Positions 34,249-42,359 of a stretch of DNA of 64,000 nucleotides are shown here, in pieces. Position 1 is the first letter of the stretch; each line of letters begins with the position of its first letter. Below the pieces are notes generated by a model, which was given only the letters and a program-made list of their open reading frames with translations, was not told the DNA's origin and did no database searches. The position numbers were made by a program, and so were the translations under genes. This DNA comes from CAZLBC01 sp964557575 (GTDB taxonomy: Bacteria; Planctomycetota; Phycisphaerae; SM23-33). The stretch covers positions 1 through 64,000 of the forward strand of contig CAZLBC010000005.1 in the NCBI GenBank assembly GCA_964557575.1, read 5' to 3'.

Positions 34249-35169
34249 TCAGGAAGACCGTTCCACTGCAATCAGGTTTGTCAATGCTCTGAAATGCTCG
34301 GGACGCACCGCCTCCGGCCGGCTCGCCGGATCGATGTCGGCCCCGGCGAGCAGGGCGAGAAACCGCTCTTTGCCGGGCGCGGTTTTGAGCCGTTTTCTCA
34401 TCGAGATCATCTGTTTTCTTCGCTGGCCGAACGCGGTCCTGGCTACCTCCATGAGTATATCGACGGAACGTAACGCGGCGGCGGCTTCGTGATCGAAATC
34501 GATTCTCAGCATCCTGCTCTCGACCGCGGGCGCCGGCCAGAACACGGAGGGCGGCAGCACGGCCCCGGCGGTGACCCGTCCCAGCAGTGAGACCAGTACG
34601 CCGACCGGCCCATAGTCTCCGCCACCCGTCGCGGTCAGCCGCTCGGCGACCTCCTTCTGTACCGTAAAGGTCATTCGTTCAAAGAGCACCGCCTGCCCAT
34701 CCGGAGCATCACCGCGCGCAGCCCTCCAGGACATGATCATGCACTCGGCGATCAGCGGCGTGGCGATGCTGTACGGCAGGTTGGAAACCATGCTCGCGGG
34801 ACTCGGTTGCAGGGCTTCCAGCAGGCCGGGCTGTATCTCGTGCTTGGACGCCAACGCGTCGCACACCAGCAGGGTCAGTGACCGGACACCGCAGAACCGG
34901 CTGACCAGCAGCCGATGCAAATCGGCATCGATCTCACAGGCGACAACCCGCCCGTTTCCGCCGCCCGCGCTGACCAGTCGCAGAAGCTCTTCGGTCAGCG
35001 ATCCGGTACCGGCCCCCACTTCAAGCACGCGGGAACCGGGAGCCGGGTCCGCCAGAGCGATGAGCTTTCTCATGAGATTCAGGTCGATTAAAAAACACTG
35101 CCCCAGCTTTTTGGCGGGACGGGCTCCCCAGGCGTTCAGGAGCGACCGGATTTCAGTCAGTGTCTGCAT
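34249..35169 (-). CDS. rsmA: 16S rRNA (adenine-N6,N6)-dimethyltransferase
   Basis: RsmA (KsgA) dimethylates two adjacent adenosines in the 3' hairpin of 16S rRNA during small-subunit assembly. The 306 residues contain KKLGQCFLIDLNLMRKLI, the SAM-binding motif SRVLEVGAGTGSLTEELL, ACEID at the end of the second strand, NLPYSIATPLI (catalytic NLPY) and the C-terminal helical domain with FGQRRKQMISMRKRL. ATG 35169 lies only five bases from the T-run of a strong terminator on the same strand, with no Shine-Dalgarno in between, so its own transcription start or read-through must supply the message. Confidence 0.94.
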   Translation of the reverse strand: MQTLTEIRSLLNAWGARPAKKLGQCFLIDLNLMRKLIALADPAPGSRVLEVGAGTGSLTEELLRLVSAGGGNGRVVACEIDADLHRLLVSRFCGVRSLTLLVCDALASKHEIQPGLLEALQPSPASMVSNLPYSIATPLIAECMIMSWRAARGDAPDGQAVLFERMTFTVQKEVAERLTATGGGDYGPVGVLVSLLGRVTAGAVLPPSVFWPAPAVESRMLRIDFDHEAAAALRSVDILMEVARTAFGQRRKQMISMRKRLKTAPGKERFLALLAGADIDPASRPEAVRPEHFRALTNLIAVERSS

Positions 35170-35174
35170 AATCG

Positions 35175-35220
35175 AAAAAACCCGCTTTCCTGCCTGCTGC
35201 CTGTGGAGGAAAGCGGGTTT
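35175..35220 (-). terminator. Intrinsic terminator downstream of the ferredoxin gene
   Basis: Read on the minus strand, a 14-bp perfect stem (AAACCCGCTTTCCT and its complement, 15-nt loop) is followed by six Ts. It lies 20 bp after the ferredoxin stop codon and directly in front of the rsmA start. Confidence 0.85.
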
Positions 35221-35240
35221 CCGTAACCGATGTTCGTTGA

Positions 35241-35414
35241 CTACTCCCCGGGGCTGATTGCCTCAACGGGGCATTCGTCGACGCACGCGCCGCAGTCCGT
35301 GCACAGGGAGGCGTCTATTTCATATTTCGTTTCGCCCTCTGAAATGGCCTCGACGGGACAGGAATCGACACACGCGCCGCACATCGTACATTCGTCGGAA
35401 ATCACATACGCCAT
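35241..35414 (-). CDS. Small 2[4Fe-4S] ferredoxin
   Basis: A 57-residue electron carrier. Two cluster motifs are complete: CTMCGACVDSCP (residues 9-20) and CTDCGACVDECP (38-49), each CxxCxxCxxxCP, followed by VEAIS. This is the clostridial-type low-potential ferredoxin, cytoplasmic and oxygen-sensitive, implying anaerobic or micro-aerobic metabolism. AAAGGA precedes the ATG; a promoter and a terminator flank it, so it is monocistronic. It is a possible electron donor for the radical SAM enzyme of the terpenoid operon, but nothing in the sequence proves that. Confidence 0.95.
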   Translation of the reverse strand: MAYVISDECTMCGACVDSCPVEAISEGETKYEIDASLCTDCGACVDECPVEAISPGE

Positions 35415-35544
35415 TGTTGTTTGTCCTTTCTCTTGATCTCGATAGAACGATTAACGTGAACAGTCTATCGCCGCCGCCGGATCAGAGCACCGTCTTTGTT
35501 TCCGCAAACGGCAGACCCGGAACGGCTGACATACCAACCTATAG

Positions 35545-35574
35545 TATATAGATCGAATTTTCAACCGGCGTCAA
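35545..35574 (-). promoter_or_regulatory. Sigma-70-type promoter of the ferredoxin gene
   Basis: On the minus strand TTGACG (35569-35574), an 18-bp spacer and TATATA (35545-35550) lie about 130 bp before the ferredoxin ATG. Confidence 0.5.
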
Positions 35575-35652
35575 CCCTTTACCTGCTGCAAAACGGCATC
35601 TTTTGAAAAAGAGCGTGCAGCCGTGAAGCGATCCGGGGCGGCCGTACCCGCT

Positions 35653-36594
35653 TCAGGATGCCATCACGGCCGTCGCGGCCGGCGCGGCGAGCCGACCGGA
35701 CAGCGAAACTTCTTCCCCGGTGAACGGCTGTTCCCCGCGCTTGTACAACATGATCGCGCCGAGAAGTTCCCCGGGGGCGGGCATCAGGGGAATCATCAGT
35801 ACCGTCAAGCCGGGCAGAAATCTCCTGATGCGGGGATCGAACAGCGCGTTGGTGCCGAGCGGGTCGACGATCCGCATGCACGGCTCGGCAACGAGGAGAT
35901 CCATGAGCGGTCCGGCGAGGCCCCGGCAAAAGGACGGGGTATCCGGGCGGGGAACGCCGAATCGTCCCACGATCTGCAGCGCCGCGTCGGCATCGCAGAT
36001 GAGGGCTACCCCGCCGACGGAGCCGAAATGGCGAACGAACAGTTCAAAGAAGCCGGCGAATATGTCCCGGTCGTTTCGGGCACCAATCAGGTGCTGCTGG
36101 TATTCCATAACGATCCGGTCGGTGCGCAGCCGGCGCGCCAGGAACCGGCACCGTCCGGCAAGCGCGACACGGTACTGCGCGTCCCCCCCGTTAGGCGCGG
36201 ACGGGACGGGCCGCCCCCGGTATCGTGTCACCGCATTCCTGATCGTTTCTCTGAGGTGGGGAATATCGACCGGCTTGGCCATGAAAGCAATGGGGCGATG
36301 GCGGTTGACCGCGGACATACCCGACGGTTTTCCGTAACCGGAAATAACCACCGCGGGGACGTCGCTGAAATGATCGACCAGGTCGAGACCGCTGGAATTG
36401 TTCAGAAATACATCCGCCACGATGAGATCGGGAAGCCGATCATCGGCGATTGCAATCGCTTCGGCGGCGTCGGCCGCCGCGTCGATAACCATGTCTTCAC
36501 GGCTCAGGGCCCGGACGAGCATCTTCCTGACCGGCAACTCATCATCGACAATCAGTATCCGGATTTCAGTATTGACGGCAACGGTATCCTGCAT
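35653..36594 (-). CDS. Response-regulator receiver protein with a GAF-like output domain
   Basis: A 313-residue protein. Residues about 10-130 are a receiver domain: RILIVDDELPVRKML (acidic pocket), DLIVADVFLNNSSGLDL (phosphoacceptor Asp), AVVISGYG (Ser) and IAFMAKPVD (Lys). The rest, about 170-313, looks like a divergent GAF domain (FAGFFELFVRHFGSVGGVALICDADAALQIVGRFG ... LTVLMIPLMPAPGELLGAIMLYKRGEQPFTGEEVSLSGRLA). There is no DNA-binding domain. ATG 36594 has GGAGG upstream; the longer frame to 36663 is not used. It follows the HTH-receiver gene by 90 bp on the same strand. Confidence 0.85.
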   Translation of the reverse strand: MQDTVAVNTEIRILIVDDELPVRKMLVRALSREDMVIDAAADAAEAIAIADDRLPDLIVADVFLNNSSGLDLVDHFSDVPAVVISGYGKPSGMSAVNRHRPIAFMAKPVDIPHLRETIRNAVTRYRGRPVPSAPNGGDAQYRVALAGRCRFLARRLRTDRIVMEYQQHLIGARNDRDIFAGFFELFVRHFGSVGGVALICDADAALQIVGRFGVPRPDTPSFCRGLAGPLMDLLVAEPCMRIVDPLGTNALFDPRIRRFLPGLTVLMIPLMPAPGELLGAIMLYKRGEQPFTGEEVSLSGRLAAPAATAVMAS

Positions 36595-36684
36595 GTCGTT
36601 GATCCTCCAATACTGCCGCCTCCTTTCATCGCGCGTGTTCGACGACGGATCAGCGGGAACCACGTGCGGCCGCGAAAACGATTG

Positions 36685-37275
36685 TTAGCGCTTGCCGGCG
36701 AGCGCAACTATTTTTTCAGCGACTTCTTTGACATCAAACGGTTTCCTGATGAATTCATCGGCCCCCGCATCAAGCAGGTCCTCTACCTCGTCGGATTCCA
36801 CAACCCCCGAGATAATCACTATCCTGGTATGCTCGAGCCGGGGATTGCCCCGTATATTCTCGCAGACCGCCCTCCCGTTGATATCGGGCAGCATGAAATC
36901 CAGCAGCACCACGCCGGGCACGATTTTTTCCGTTTTCAGGCCGGCCTCGTAGCCGGTGCTGGCCGTGTGGAGGTCAAACCGGTCGTCCTTGCCCATGACC
37001 CGGTCGAATAAATTGAGCAATTCGCTGTCGTCGTCGACGACCAGGACCCGTATGCGACCGTCGTCGAAAGAGTCCGTTGGAATGCCGTGATCACGCATAA
37101 ACTGTTCGAGGTGATCGTGCGGTATTCTGCGGAACTTGCTTCCCGGGATGCGAAACCCCTTGAGTATGCCGTTGTCGAAACACCTGATTATCGTCTGCTG
37201 CGAAAGGTTGCATATCTCAGCGGCTTCACCGGTTGTATAGACAGCCTTCCTTGACGTACCTTGATTAATCGCCAT
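36685..37275 (-). CDS. Excisionase-type HTH protein with C-terminal receiver domain
   Basis: A 196-residue protein with the reverse of the usual response-regulator order. Residues about 10-65 are a MerR/excisionase-type helix-turn-helix (YTTGEAAEICNLSQQTIIRCFDNGILKGFRIPGSKFRRIPHDHLEQFM). Residues about 72-196 are a receiver: RVLVVDDDSELLNLF, VVLLDFMLPDINGR with the phosphoacceptor Asp, IVIISGVVESDEV and FIRKPFD. The strong ribosome-binding site GGAGGT precedes the ATG. Such proteins are common in planctomycetes and presumably bind DNA upon phosphorylation. Its kinase is not adjacent; the nearest is the GAF histidine kinase at 26839-28152. Confidence 0.88.
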   Translation of the reverse strand: MAINQGTSRKAVYTTGEAAEICNLSQQTIIRCFDNGILKGFRIPGSKFRRIPHDHLEQFMRDHGIPTDSFDDGRIRVLVVDDDSELLNLFDRVMGKDDRFDLHTASTGYEAGLKTEKIVPGVVLLDFMLPDINGRAVCENIRGNPRLEHTRIVIISGVVESDEVEDLLDAGADEFIRKPFDVKEVAEKIVALAGKR

Positions 37276-37318
37276 GCCAGCTACCTCCGAACACCTTAAA
37301 ATTTTGTCCAGTTACCCT

Positions 37319-37327
37319 ATTTTAACA
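37319..37327 (-). promoter_or_regulatory. Possible extended -10 promoter for the HTH-receiver gene
   Basis: On the minus strand TGTTAAAAT (TG-N-TAAAAT) lies 44 bp before the start codon. No convincing -35 is at standard spacing, as is acceptable for an extended -10 promoter. Confidence 0.35.
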
Positions 37328-37450
37328 CTGTCCCCGCCGAAAACCAAGCAAACTTCGATAATATTCTAATATTTGCTACTTTTAAGGAGGTATATACAGC
37401 GAATTACTCAAGTCCCCCTGAATGGTGAACTGCCCCCCGTCATCTTTATT

Positions 37451-37792
37451 TCAGGCCGTAGTAAGGGCCATGATCGCTTCTTCGCGGGTTTCGTAGATAC
37501 CGATAATCCTCTCCATGTGCACCAGGCTGAAGGCATCCCGGACGTTTTCATTGGGGCAGCAGATCATGAGCTTTCCACCGGAATCCCGCGCCTTTCTGAG
37601 GCAGTACGCGAATGAACCCAACCCGGAACTGTCGACCATTTCAAGATTCGAGATGTCAAGCACAACATTGTGGGCCCGTTCCAGTATCGGCGTTACCGTA
37701 TCCATGAAATCTTCGTGGTTGCTGGAGTCCAGAACCTCGTCATTCAAAATGACAACGGATACTCCGTCGGCTTCTTCTACTTTCACTTCCAT
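37451..37792 (-). CDS. STAS-domain anti-sigma-factor antagonist-like protein
   Basis: A 113-residue single STAS domain, the length of SpoIIAA/RsbV. MEVKVEEADGVSVVILNDEVLDSSNHEDFMDTVTP is the first beta-alpha unit, and NVVLDISNLEMVDSSGLGSFAYCLRKARDSGGKLMICCPNENVRDAF contains the DSSG motif whose Ser is phosphorylated by an anti-sigma kinase in well-studied members. No anti-sigma kinase or PP2C phosphatase is in the window. AGGG lies upstream of the ATG and a good promoter lies 38 bp further on. Confidence 0.9.
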   Translation of the reverse strand: MEVKVEEADGVSVVILNDEVLDSSNHEDFMDTVTPILERAHNVVLDISNLEMVDSSGLGSFAYCLRKARDSGGKLMICCPNENVRDAFSLVHMERIIGIYETREEAIMALTTA

Positions 37793-37829
37793 ATTCGCCT
37801 ATCCCTTCGACAGCCTTCGACTGCTTTAT

Positions 37830-37859
37830 ATTGTAAGCACTTGATATACCAATCGACAA
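37830..37859 (-). promoter_or_regulatory. Sigma-70-type promoter of the STAS gene
   Basis: On the minus strand TTGTCG (37854-37859), an 18-bp spacer and TACAAT (37830-37835) are 38 bp before the STAS start codon. Confidence 0.45.
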
Positions 37860-38032
37860 GCCAACATTGCGTGATCAGCGTTCACCGGCGAGTCTCGCCG
37901 CCCGTCATGTATCCGCCGGGGTGAAGAACGGTCCCACTCGTGTACATACCACTGCAGGCATCTAATTGTAACGCCCAACTATTTCATTGTCACTTTTTTT
38001 CAACGGGTTTTCGATGAGAAAATTTTCCGTCA

Positions 38033-39826
38033 CTATCCGCCGGAACCGTCGCCGGCAACAGGACTCAGTGCCCGCAGGGAATACAGCACCGGGTATAAGG
38101 TTTCGTAATACCACAGGCGGGCGAAGTACAGGCCGATCGGGGCGGCCGGGAAACGCCGCCCACGATCGGTCATCCGCAGGAGGGCATCGATTCCTTTTTC
38201 GAGGGCATCTCCGATTTCCGCCGAACTGTCCCGGCGCCGTCCGGCGCGTCCGAGTGCCTCGGCAGCCACGGCCGTTTCCTCGACGGTCGGTTCCAGGCCC
38301 CGGCTCCCACCCCACCCCCCGGACGGGTGCGCCGCCGAGACCAGGTAGCGAATCGAGCCGTGCACTATCTTCGCGGCGCGCGGGAACGAGCCGCGCAGGG
38401 ACAGCAGGTGCCTGACGACCACCGCCGAACCGTAGACGGGGTTTCTCTCGTTTTCGGCGTCTTCGTTCCCGAACCAGAGGGGAGAAAACGACCCGTCCGC
38501 CGCCTGTTCCGCGGCCAGGTACCCGAGGGCCCGATCGACCGCCGCCCGGATCGACGCGGCGGCATGGCGGGAAAGACCGCCCGCGGCGGCCGACAGCGCC
38601 GCCACGGCATGGGCCGTGATATCGGGACACGACCGATCGAACGGCAGGCGCCCCCATCCCCGGCAGAATGTCGGCCAGCCGCCGTCGTCGTTCCGCATAC
38701 GCAGCAGCCAGCGGGCGCCGGCGGCGACCGCGCCCGCAAAACGGTCCGGGTCGCCCCCGGGCCCCATGAACGCCAGGGCCAGCAGCGCCCCGGCGGTATC
38801 GTCCGCGTCCGGCACCCCCCCCGACAATTCGGTCCATCCCCATCCGCCGGGTTCGGCGCCGGTGTAGGGATGGTGTCGGGTGTGCTGCGCGCCGAGTACG
38901 TATGCGCGGGTGCGGTCGATATCCTCCCGCGGGAGCATCTGCCCGAGGGCGGTTACGGCCCCGGTCGTCAGCCACATCGCCAGGTCGGTATCCACGGGCC
39001 AGCTTCCGTCCTCGCGCTGCGCGCCCGATAAAAACCGTTCGGCCCGTTCGGCAACCGGGTCATTGCTCCGGCCGGCCGCCGACAGGCAGGCGGCGGTAAA
39101 GGCCGTCAGCGGGATTGCCTCGAGGAACCCCCCGCCGGCAGGCTGGATCCTGCCGAGTTTTTCCAGGGCCGCCCCCGCGACGGCGGCACGGAGCAGGCGC
39201 GCAACCGGCCGCCGCGTCGGGCGGTGGTGATGCCGGGCAAGGCCCACGGCCAGCAGCGCCGGCAGGGCATAGCTGACCACCGGCAGCCGCAGCCATTTCA
39301 GCACCCGGTGCGGCAACAGGCCCAGTTCGAAGGGCAACTGCCTGACGCAACCCCAGCCGTCTTCGCCGAACCGCCCGGCGGCGGCGGCGAACGCGAGTAT
39401 CGGCACCGAAAAGGTCCGGTCGCCGCCGTACCGTTTATCGAGACCGGCCGCAATGTGACGCGGGGAGCACCCGCCCGCCCAGCGGACGATCCAGGATGCC
39501 GCCGCCGTCCCGGCGTGTTTGCATTCGTCGCTTGCCCGGCCGCCCAACACAGACCACGCCAGAACGGTGGCCGCCGGGTTTGAACGGCTCTGCGGGGTAT
39601 CGCCCCACCCCCCGTCGGTGTTCGCGTTGTCCGCCAGCCACCGCAATCCGCGGCGGACGGCGCCGGCGTGCCGCGCGCGGTCCAGTGCCGCCAGGGCGCC
39701 GATCGCCGTGGCGGTGGCCGGCGCGCTGGACGACAGGCGGCCGCGCCAGACGCCTTCCCGATCGCGCGCGGCCATGAGCCGCGCGCGGGTGTTCTCGAAG
39801 GCCTCGCGTACAGCGCGGATGTTCAT
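38033..39826 (-). CDS. Class II terpene cyclase, squalene-hopene-cyclase-like
   Basis: A 597-residue protein, close to the roughly 630 residues of squalene-hopene cyclases. It has the aspartate-rich protonation motif DxDD as DADD in GGVPDADDTAGALL, and several QW-type repeats (NTDGGWGDTPQS, REDGSWPVDTDLAMWLTTGAV, NDDGGWPTFCRGWGR, AADGSFSPLWFG, PSGGWGGSRG). Such enzymes protonate and cyclise a linear isoprenoid. The ATG at 39826 overlaps the stop of the upstream gene by four bases (ATGA), so translation is coupled. The frame is open to 40621, but that extension lies inside the neighbouring real gene. It is the last gene of a five-gene operon without squalene synthase, so a prenyl diphosphate or a polyprenyl chain is as likely a substrate as squalene. 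Confidence 0.85.
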   Translation of the reverse strand: MNIRAVREAFENTRARLMAARDREGVWRGRLSSSAPATATAIGALAALDRARHAGAVRRGLRWLADNANTDGGWGDTPQSRSNPAATVLAWSVLGGRASDECKHAGTAAASWIVRWAGGCSPRHIAAGLDKRYGGDRTFSVPILAFAAAAGRFGEDGWGCVRQLPFELGLLPHRVLKWLRLPVVSYALPALLAVGLARHHHRPTRRPVARLLRAAVAGAALEKLGRIQPAGGGFLEAIPLTAFTAACLSAAGRSNDPVAERAERFLSGAQREDGSWPVDTDLAMWLTTGAVTALGQMLPREDIDRTRAYVLGAQHTRHHPYTGAEPGGWGWTELSGGVPDADDTAGALLALAFMGPGGDPDRFAGAVAAGARWLLRMRNDDGGWPTFCRGWGRLPFDRSCPDITAHAVAALSAAAGGLSRHAAASIRAAVDRALGYLAAEQAADGSFSPLWFGNEDAENERNPVYGSAVVVRHLLSLRGSFPRAAKIVHGSIRYLVSAAHPSGGWGGSRGLEPTVEETAVAAEALGRAGRRRDSSAEIGDALEKGIDALLRMTDRGRRFPAAPIGLYFARLWYYETLYPVLYSLRALSPVAGDGSGG

Positions 39827-40716
39827 GATGCGCCGTCGCTTTCGAACCCGGCCAGCTCGCCGAGGGCGAGCATGCCGTAGAAGGTATACTCGACGTCGGT
39901 TGCCGTGCTGTCGCGGCAGGCGGTGAATCCCCCGTCGTCGGTTTGCAGGGAATGGACATACGGCGCGGTCGCCGCCGCGATCCGGCGTTCCAATCGGCGG
40001 CCGCACCATCCCAGGGCGTGAAGGGCCACCGCCGTTGACAGCAGGTCCGCATCCGGCGCCGCCCGGGAAGCCGCCGCGCCGCCCGTTTCGCGGAAGGCGC
40101 CGCGCAGCCACGCCGCGGCGGCGGTGCAGGGACGCGCGAAGCGCGCGGCGAGGACCGCCGCGGCGGCGGTGACCGGGGTCATGGACACCGGCACCGCCGG
40201 ATCCGGCGCGAAACCGCCGTCCGGCTGTCGCAGCGACGCCAGGAAATTGTTGAACCCCGCGGTATCGGGTTCCGCGCCCAGGTCCTCCAGGCCCCCGGCA
40301 GCCATGAACGTCGCGTATATCGTCCCGCGCGCGCCGCCCGGTTTCGGGGCATACCCGCCGCCGGCGCGGTGACGCTGCAGTGCCGCGACGAGCGGGCCGC
40401 ATACCGCGGGATCGTCGGTTTCGCCGGTCAGACGAAGGCACCGGGCGAGCGCCGCCAGATCCGCGAGGTCCAGCTCCCGCGCGGGGAGGAACGACCGGAG
40501 AAAATTCCGGCAGCACGCGGGAACCGCCGCGCCGGCCGCCGCCAGGATCAGGAGACCGAACATCGTGTAGTATAACTCCCCCGCAGCGCCGCGTCCCCGG
40601 ATACCCCCGTCCGCGGCACATCGTGAACAGACGAACGGTTCGATCCGCTCGGCCGGGCAGGAGCCGCCGGCAACCGACCGCTCAGCGGTCGCCGTCATGG
40701 CGCCGGTCAGCGTCAT
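39823..40716 (-). CDS. Prenyltransferase-beta-subunit-like (alpha/alpha barrel) protein
   Basis: A 297-residue protein of the prenyltransferase/squalene-cyclase-repeat fold. Repeats with the GGF signature are visible: RQPDGGFAPDPAVP near 155 and SLQTDDGGFTACRDSTATDVEYTFYGMLALGELAGF at the C-terminus, as in the beta subunits of Rab geranylgeranyltransferases. ALYYTMFGLLILAAAG near 50 may be an additional hydrophobic helix. No DxDD motif is present, so it is not itself a class II cyclase. Its start overlaps the preceding polyprenyl synthetase gene by 35 bp (an ATG 18 bp further in is an alternative) and its stop overlaps the cyclase start. It may form a complex with the cyclase or supply a half-barrel; that is inference. 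Confidence 0.75.
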   Translation of the reverse strand: MTLTGAMTATAERSVAGGSCPAERIEPFVCSRCAADGGIRGRGAAGELYYTMFGLLILAAAGAAVPACCRNFLRSFLPARELDLADLAALARCLRLTGETDDPAVCGPLVAALQRHRAGGGYAPKPGGARGTIYATFMAAGGLEDLGAEPDTAGFNNFLASLRQPDGGFAPDPAVPVSMTPVTAAAAVLAARFARPCTAAAAWLRGAFRETGGAAASRAAPDADLLSTAVALHALGWCGRRLERRIAAATAPYVHSLQTDDGGFTACRDSTATDVEYTFYGMLALGELAGFESDGAS

Positions 40717-42265
40717 TCCCGCATCCCATGGTCCGGTATGAGTAACATATCTTCGCCATGATCCGATGGAGCAGAATCTTGAGGCCGGGATGCCGGATCG
40801 GCGCGATTTCCGCGGCGGCGATATCCTCGTAGCGCCGCATCAGCATGCGGGCCCGCCCTTCCACGCCGGCGGTGTCGTCGGCGGGATATGCCGCCGCGAG
40901 CGACGTGATGACGGAACCCGGTTGCGCCGACGGGGCGTCCAGGATGTCGTCCCGGACCTGGTAGGCGATCCCGACGGCCTCGCTGAACCGCTCCAGGGCC
41001 CGATCGAATTCCCCCCCGCCTCCCGCGGCGATGCAGCCGATTTTCAGCGCGACCTCGAATGCCGGGGCGGTCTTGAGGCGGCTGATCCGGGTCACTTCCT
41101 CCACGGACGGGACGGCATTCGTCTTCCGCAGGGCCAGCTCCTCCCCCTGCCCGATACACAACCGGCAGTGTGCCTCGGCGGCGGCCACACTCATCGCGGC
41201 CCGCTGCCGGGGCGGCAGGGCGGCGCCCGCCAGGAGCCGGTATCCTTCTCCGAGAAGGTAATCGCCGACATTGAGGGCGACCGGCACGCCGTACTCGGCG
41301 TGGAGCGTGCGGCGGCCGTATCGCCGGTCGTCCCCGTCTTCGATGTCGTCGTGGACCAGGCTCGCCTTGTGAAAACACTCGACGGCGACGGCGGCCGCGC
41401 GGAGGTACCCGGGACGGCTGCCGCCCGGAGAGGGCTTCAGGGCCTCGTGCGCGCAGGCGACCAGGAGCGGCCGCCACCGCTTGCCCCCCGCCCGAAGCCA
41501 GTCGAGGCCGATTGCGGCCGTCTCGCCGGCATGCCCCCCCAGGAGCGCGGCCAGAGATTCGGCGTCGAACCAGTCATCGACCTCCCGCCGCAGGATCTCG
41601 GTGTTCACGAAGGCCGGCCCGTCGTCGGCCGAACGGTGCAGGGCCTCCAGGAGCCGGTCGACATCCACCGCGGTGTCGCGGCAACCGCTTCTGAGCAACG
41701 GCAGGGCCAGGCCCGGCACGGCCCCGGCCTGCATGTAGGGGAATACCTCTTCCAGGGAATCCAGGCAGCCGACACCGATCACCGCCTCCACCTTTCCCGA
41801 CTCGATCAGGGACATGACCACCGCCGTCCCCTCGGTCACGAGGCAGACGTATCCGAGGTCCTCGGCTTCCCCGATAAGGTCGCCGATGCCGCACCGCCCG
41901 CAGCGGGCGCAGACCAGCCCGTATTCGTCGACGCGGGCCGGGCAGAAACGGGAATCCCGCAGACACTGGGGCAGCAGCAGCAGTCTCCGGGAAAACGGTA
42001 TTCCCGCCACGGTATCCCGCCACAGGGCGTTGCCGAGGATGACCGTCGCGTACCGCTGATAGTCCCGCGGCAGGTTGTCGTCGCCGAGCATCTTCCGCGC
42101 GGCGGGGAGCAGGTCCTCGAGTCCGACCGGCACGGTAAACCGTCCCCCGGCCGCCACCCGGTCGGCCGCGGCGTGCACGCGGTCGCGATCCTCGCGGGAC
42201 GCGGGCACCTCGGCGTCGGTGACAGGACCGGTTCTTATCGGCTCGGGTTTTCGGGGGTCGTTCAT
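40682..42265 (-). CDS. DUF116 domain fused to polyprenyl diphosphate synthase
   Basis: A 527-residue fusion. Residues about 70-210 are a DUF116 domain with a cysteine-rich start: LLLPQCLRDSRFCPARVDEYGLVCARCGRCGIGDL, then VTEGTAVVMSLIESGKVEAVIGVGCLDSLEEVFPYM. The cysteines could bind a metal or Fe-S cluster. Residues about 255-520 are a trans-prenyl diphosphate synthase: LRAGGKRWRPLL, the first aspartate-rich motif in SLVHDDIEDGDDRRYGRRTLH and the second in AYQVRDDILD. It would condense isopentenyl units to a C15-C25 or longer diphosphate, the likely precursor for the downstream cyclase. I use ATG 42265, because the longer frame to 42451 runs into the radical SAM gene. The C-terminus is Cys/His/Asp-rich. 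Confidence 0.88.
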   Translation of the reverse strand: MNDPRKPEPIRTGPVTDAEVPASREDRDRVHAAADRVAAGGRFTVPVGLEDLLPAARKMLGDDNLPRDYQRYATVILGNALWRDTVAGIPFSRRLLLLPQCLRDSRFCPARVDEYGLVCARCGRCGIGDLIGEAEDLGYVCLVTEGTAVVMSLIESGKVEAVIGVGCLDSLEEVFPYMQAGAVPGLALPLLRSGCRDTAVDVDRLLEALHRSADDGPAFVNTEILRREVDDWFDAESLAALLGGHAGETAAIGLDWLRAGGKRWRPLLVACAHEALKPSPGGSRPGYLRAAAVAVECFHKASLVHDDIEDGDDRRYGRRTLHAEYGVPVALNVGDYLLGEGYRLLAGAALPPRQRAAMSVAAAEAHCRLCIGQGEELALRKTNAVPSVEEVTRISRLKTAPAFEVALKIGCIAAGGGGEFDRALERFSEAVGIAYQVRDDILDAPSAQPGSVITSLAAAYPADDTAGVEGRARMLMRRYEDIAAAEIAPIRHPGLKILLHRIMAKICYSYRTMGCGNDADRRHDGDR

Positions 42266-42359
42266 GTCCGGCGGTCTCTTGTCCGCGGGCGGGATTTCAC
42301 GACAGCCGCTCCGCATCCGCAGTATACCTGATACACGCGCGAATAACAGCGTCTCGGCG

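Noticed and set aside
38033..40621. Cyclase read as one 862-residue protein
   Set aside because: The first 265 residues are an out-of-frame reading of the prenyltransferase-like gene; the ATGA overlap at 39823-39826 gives the correct start.
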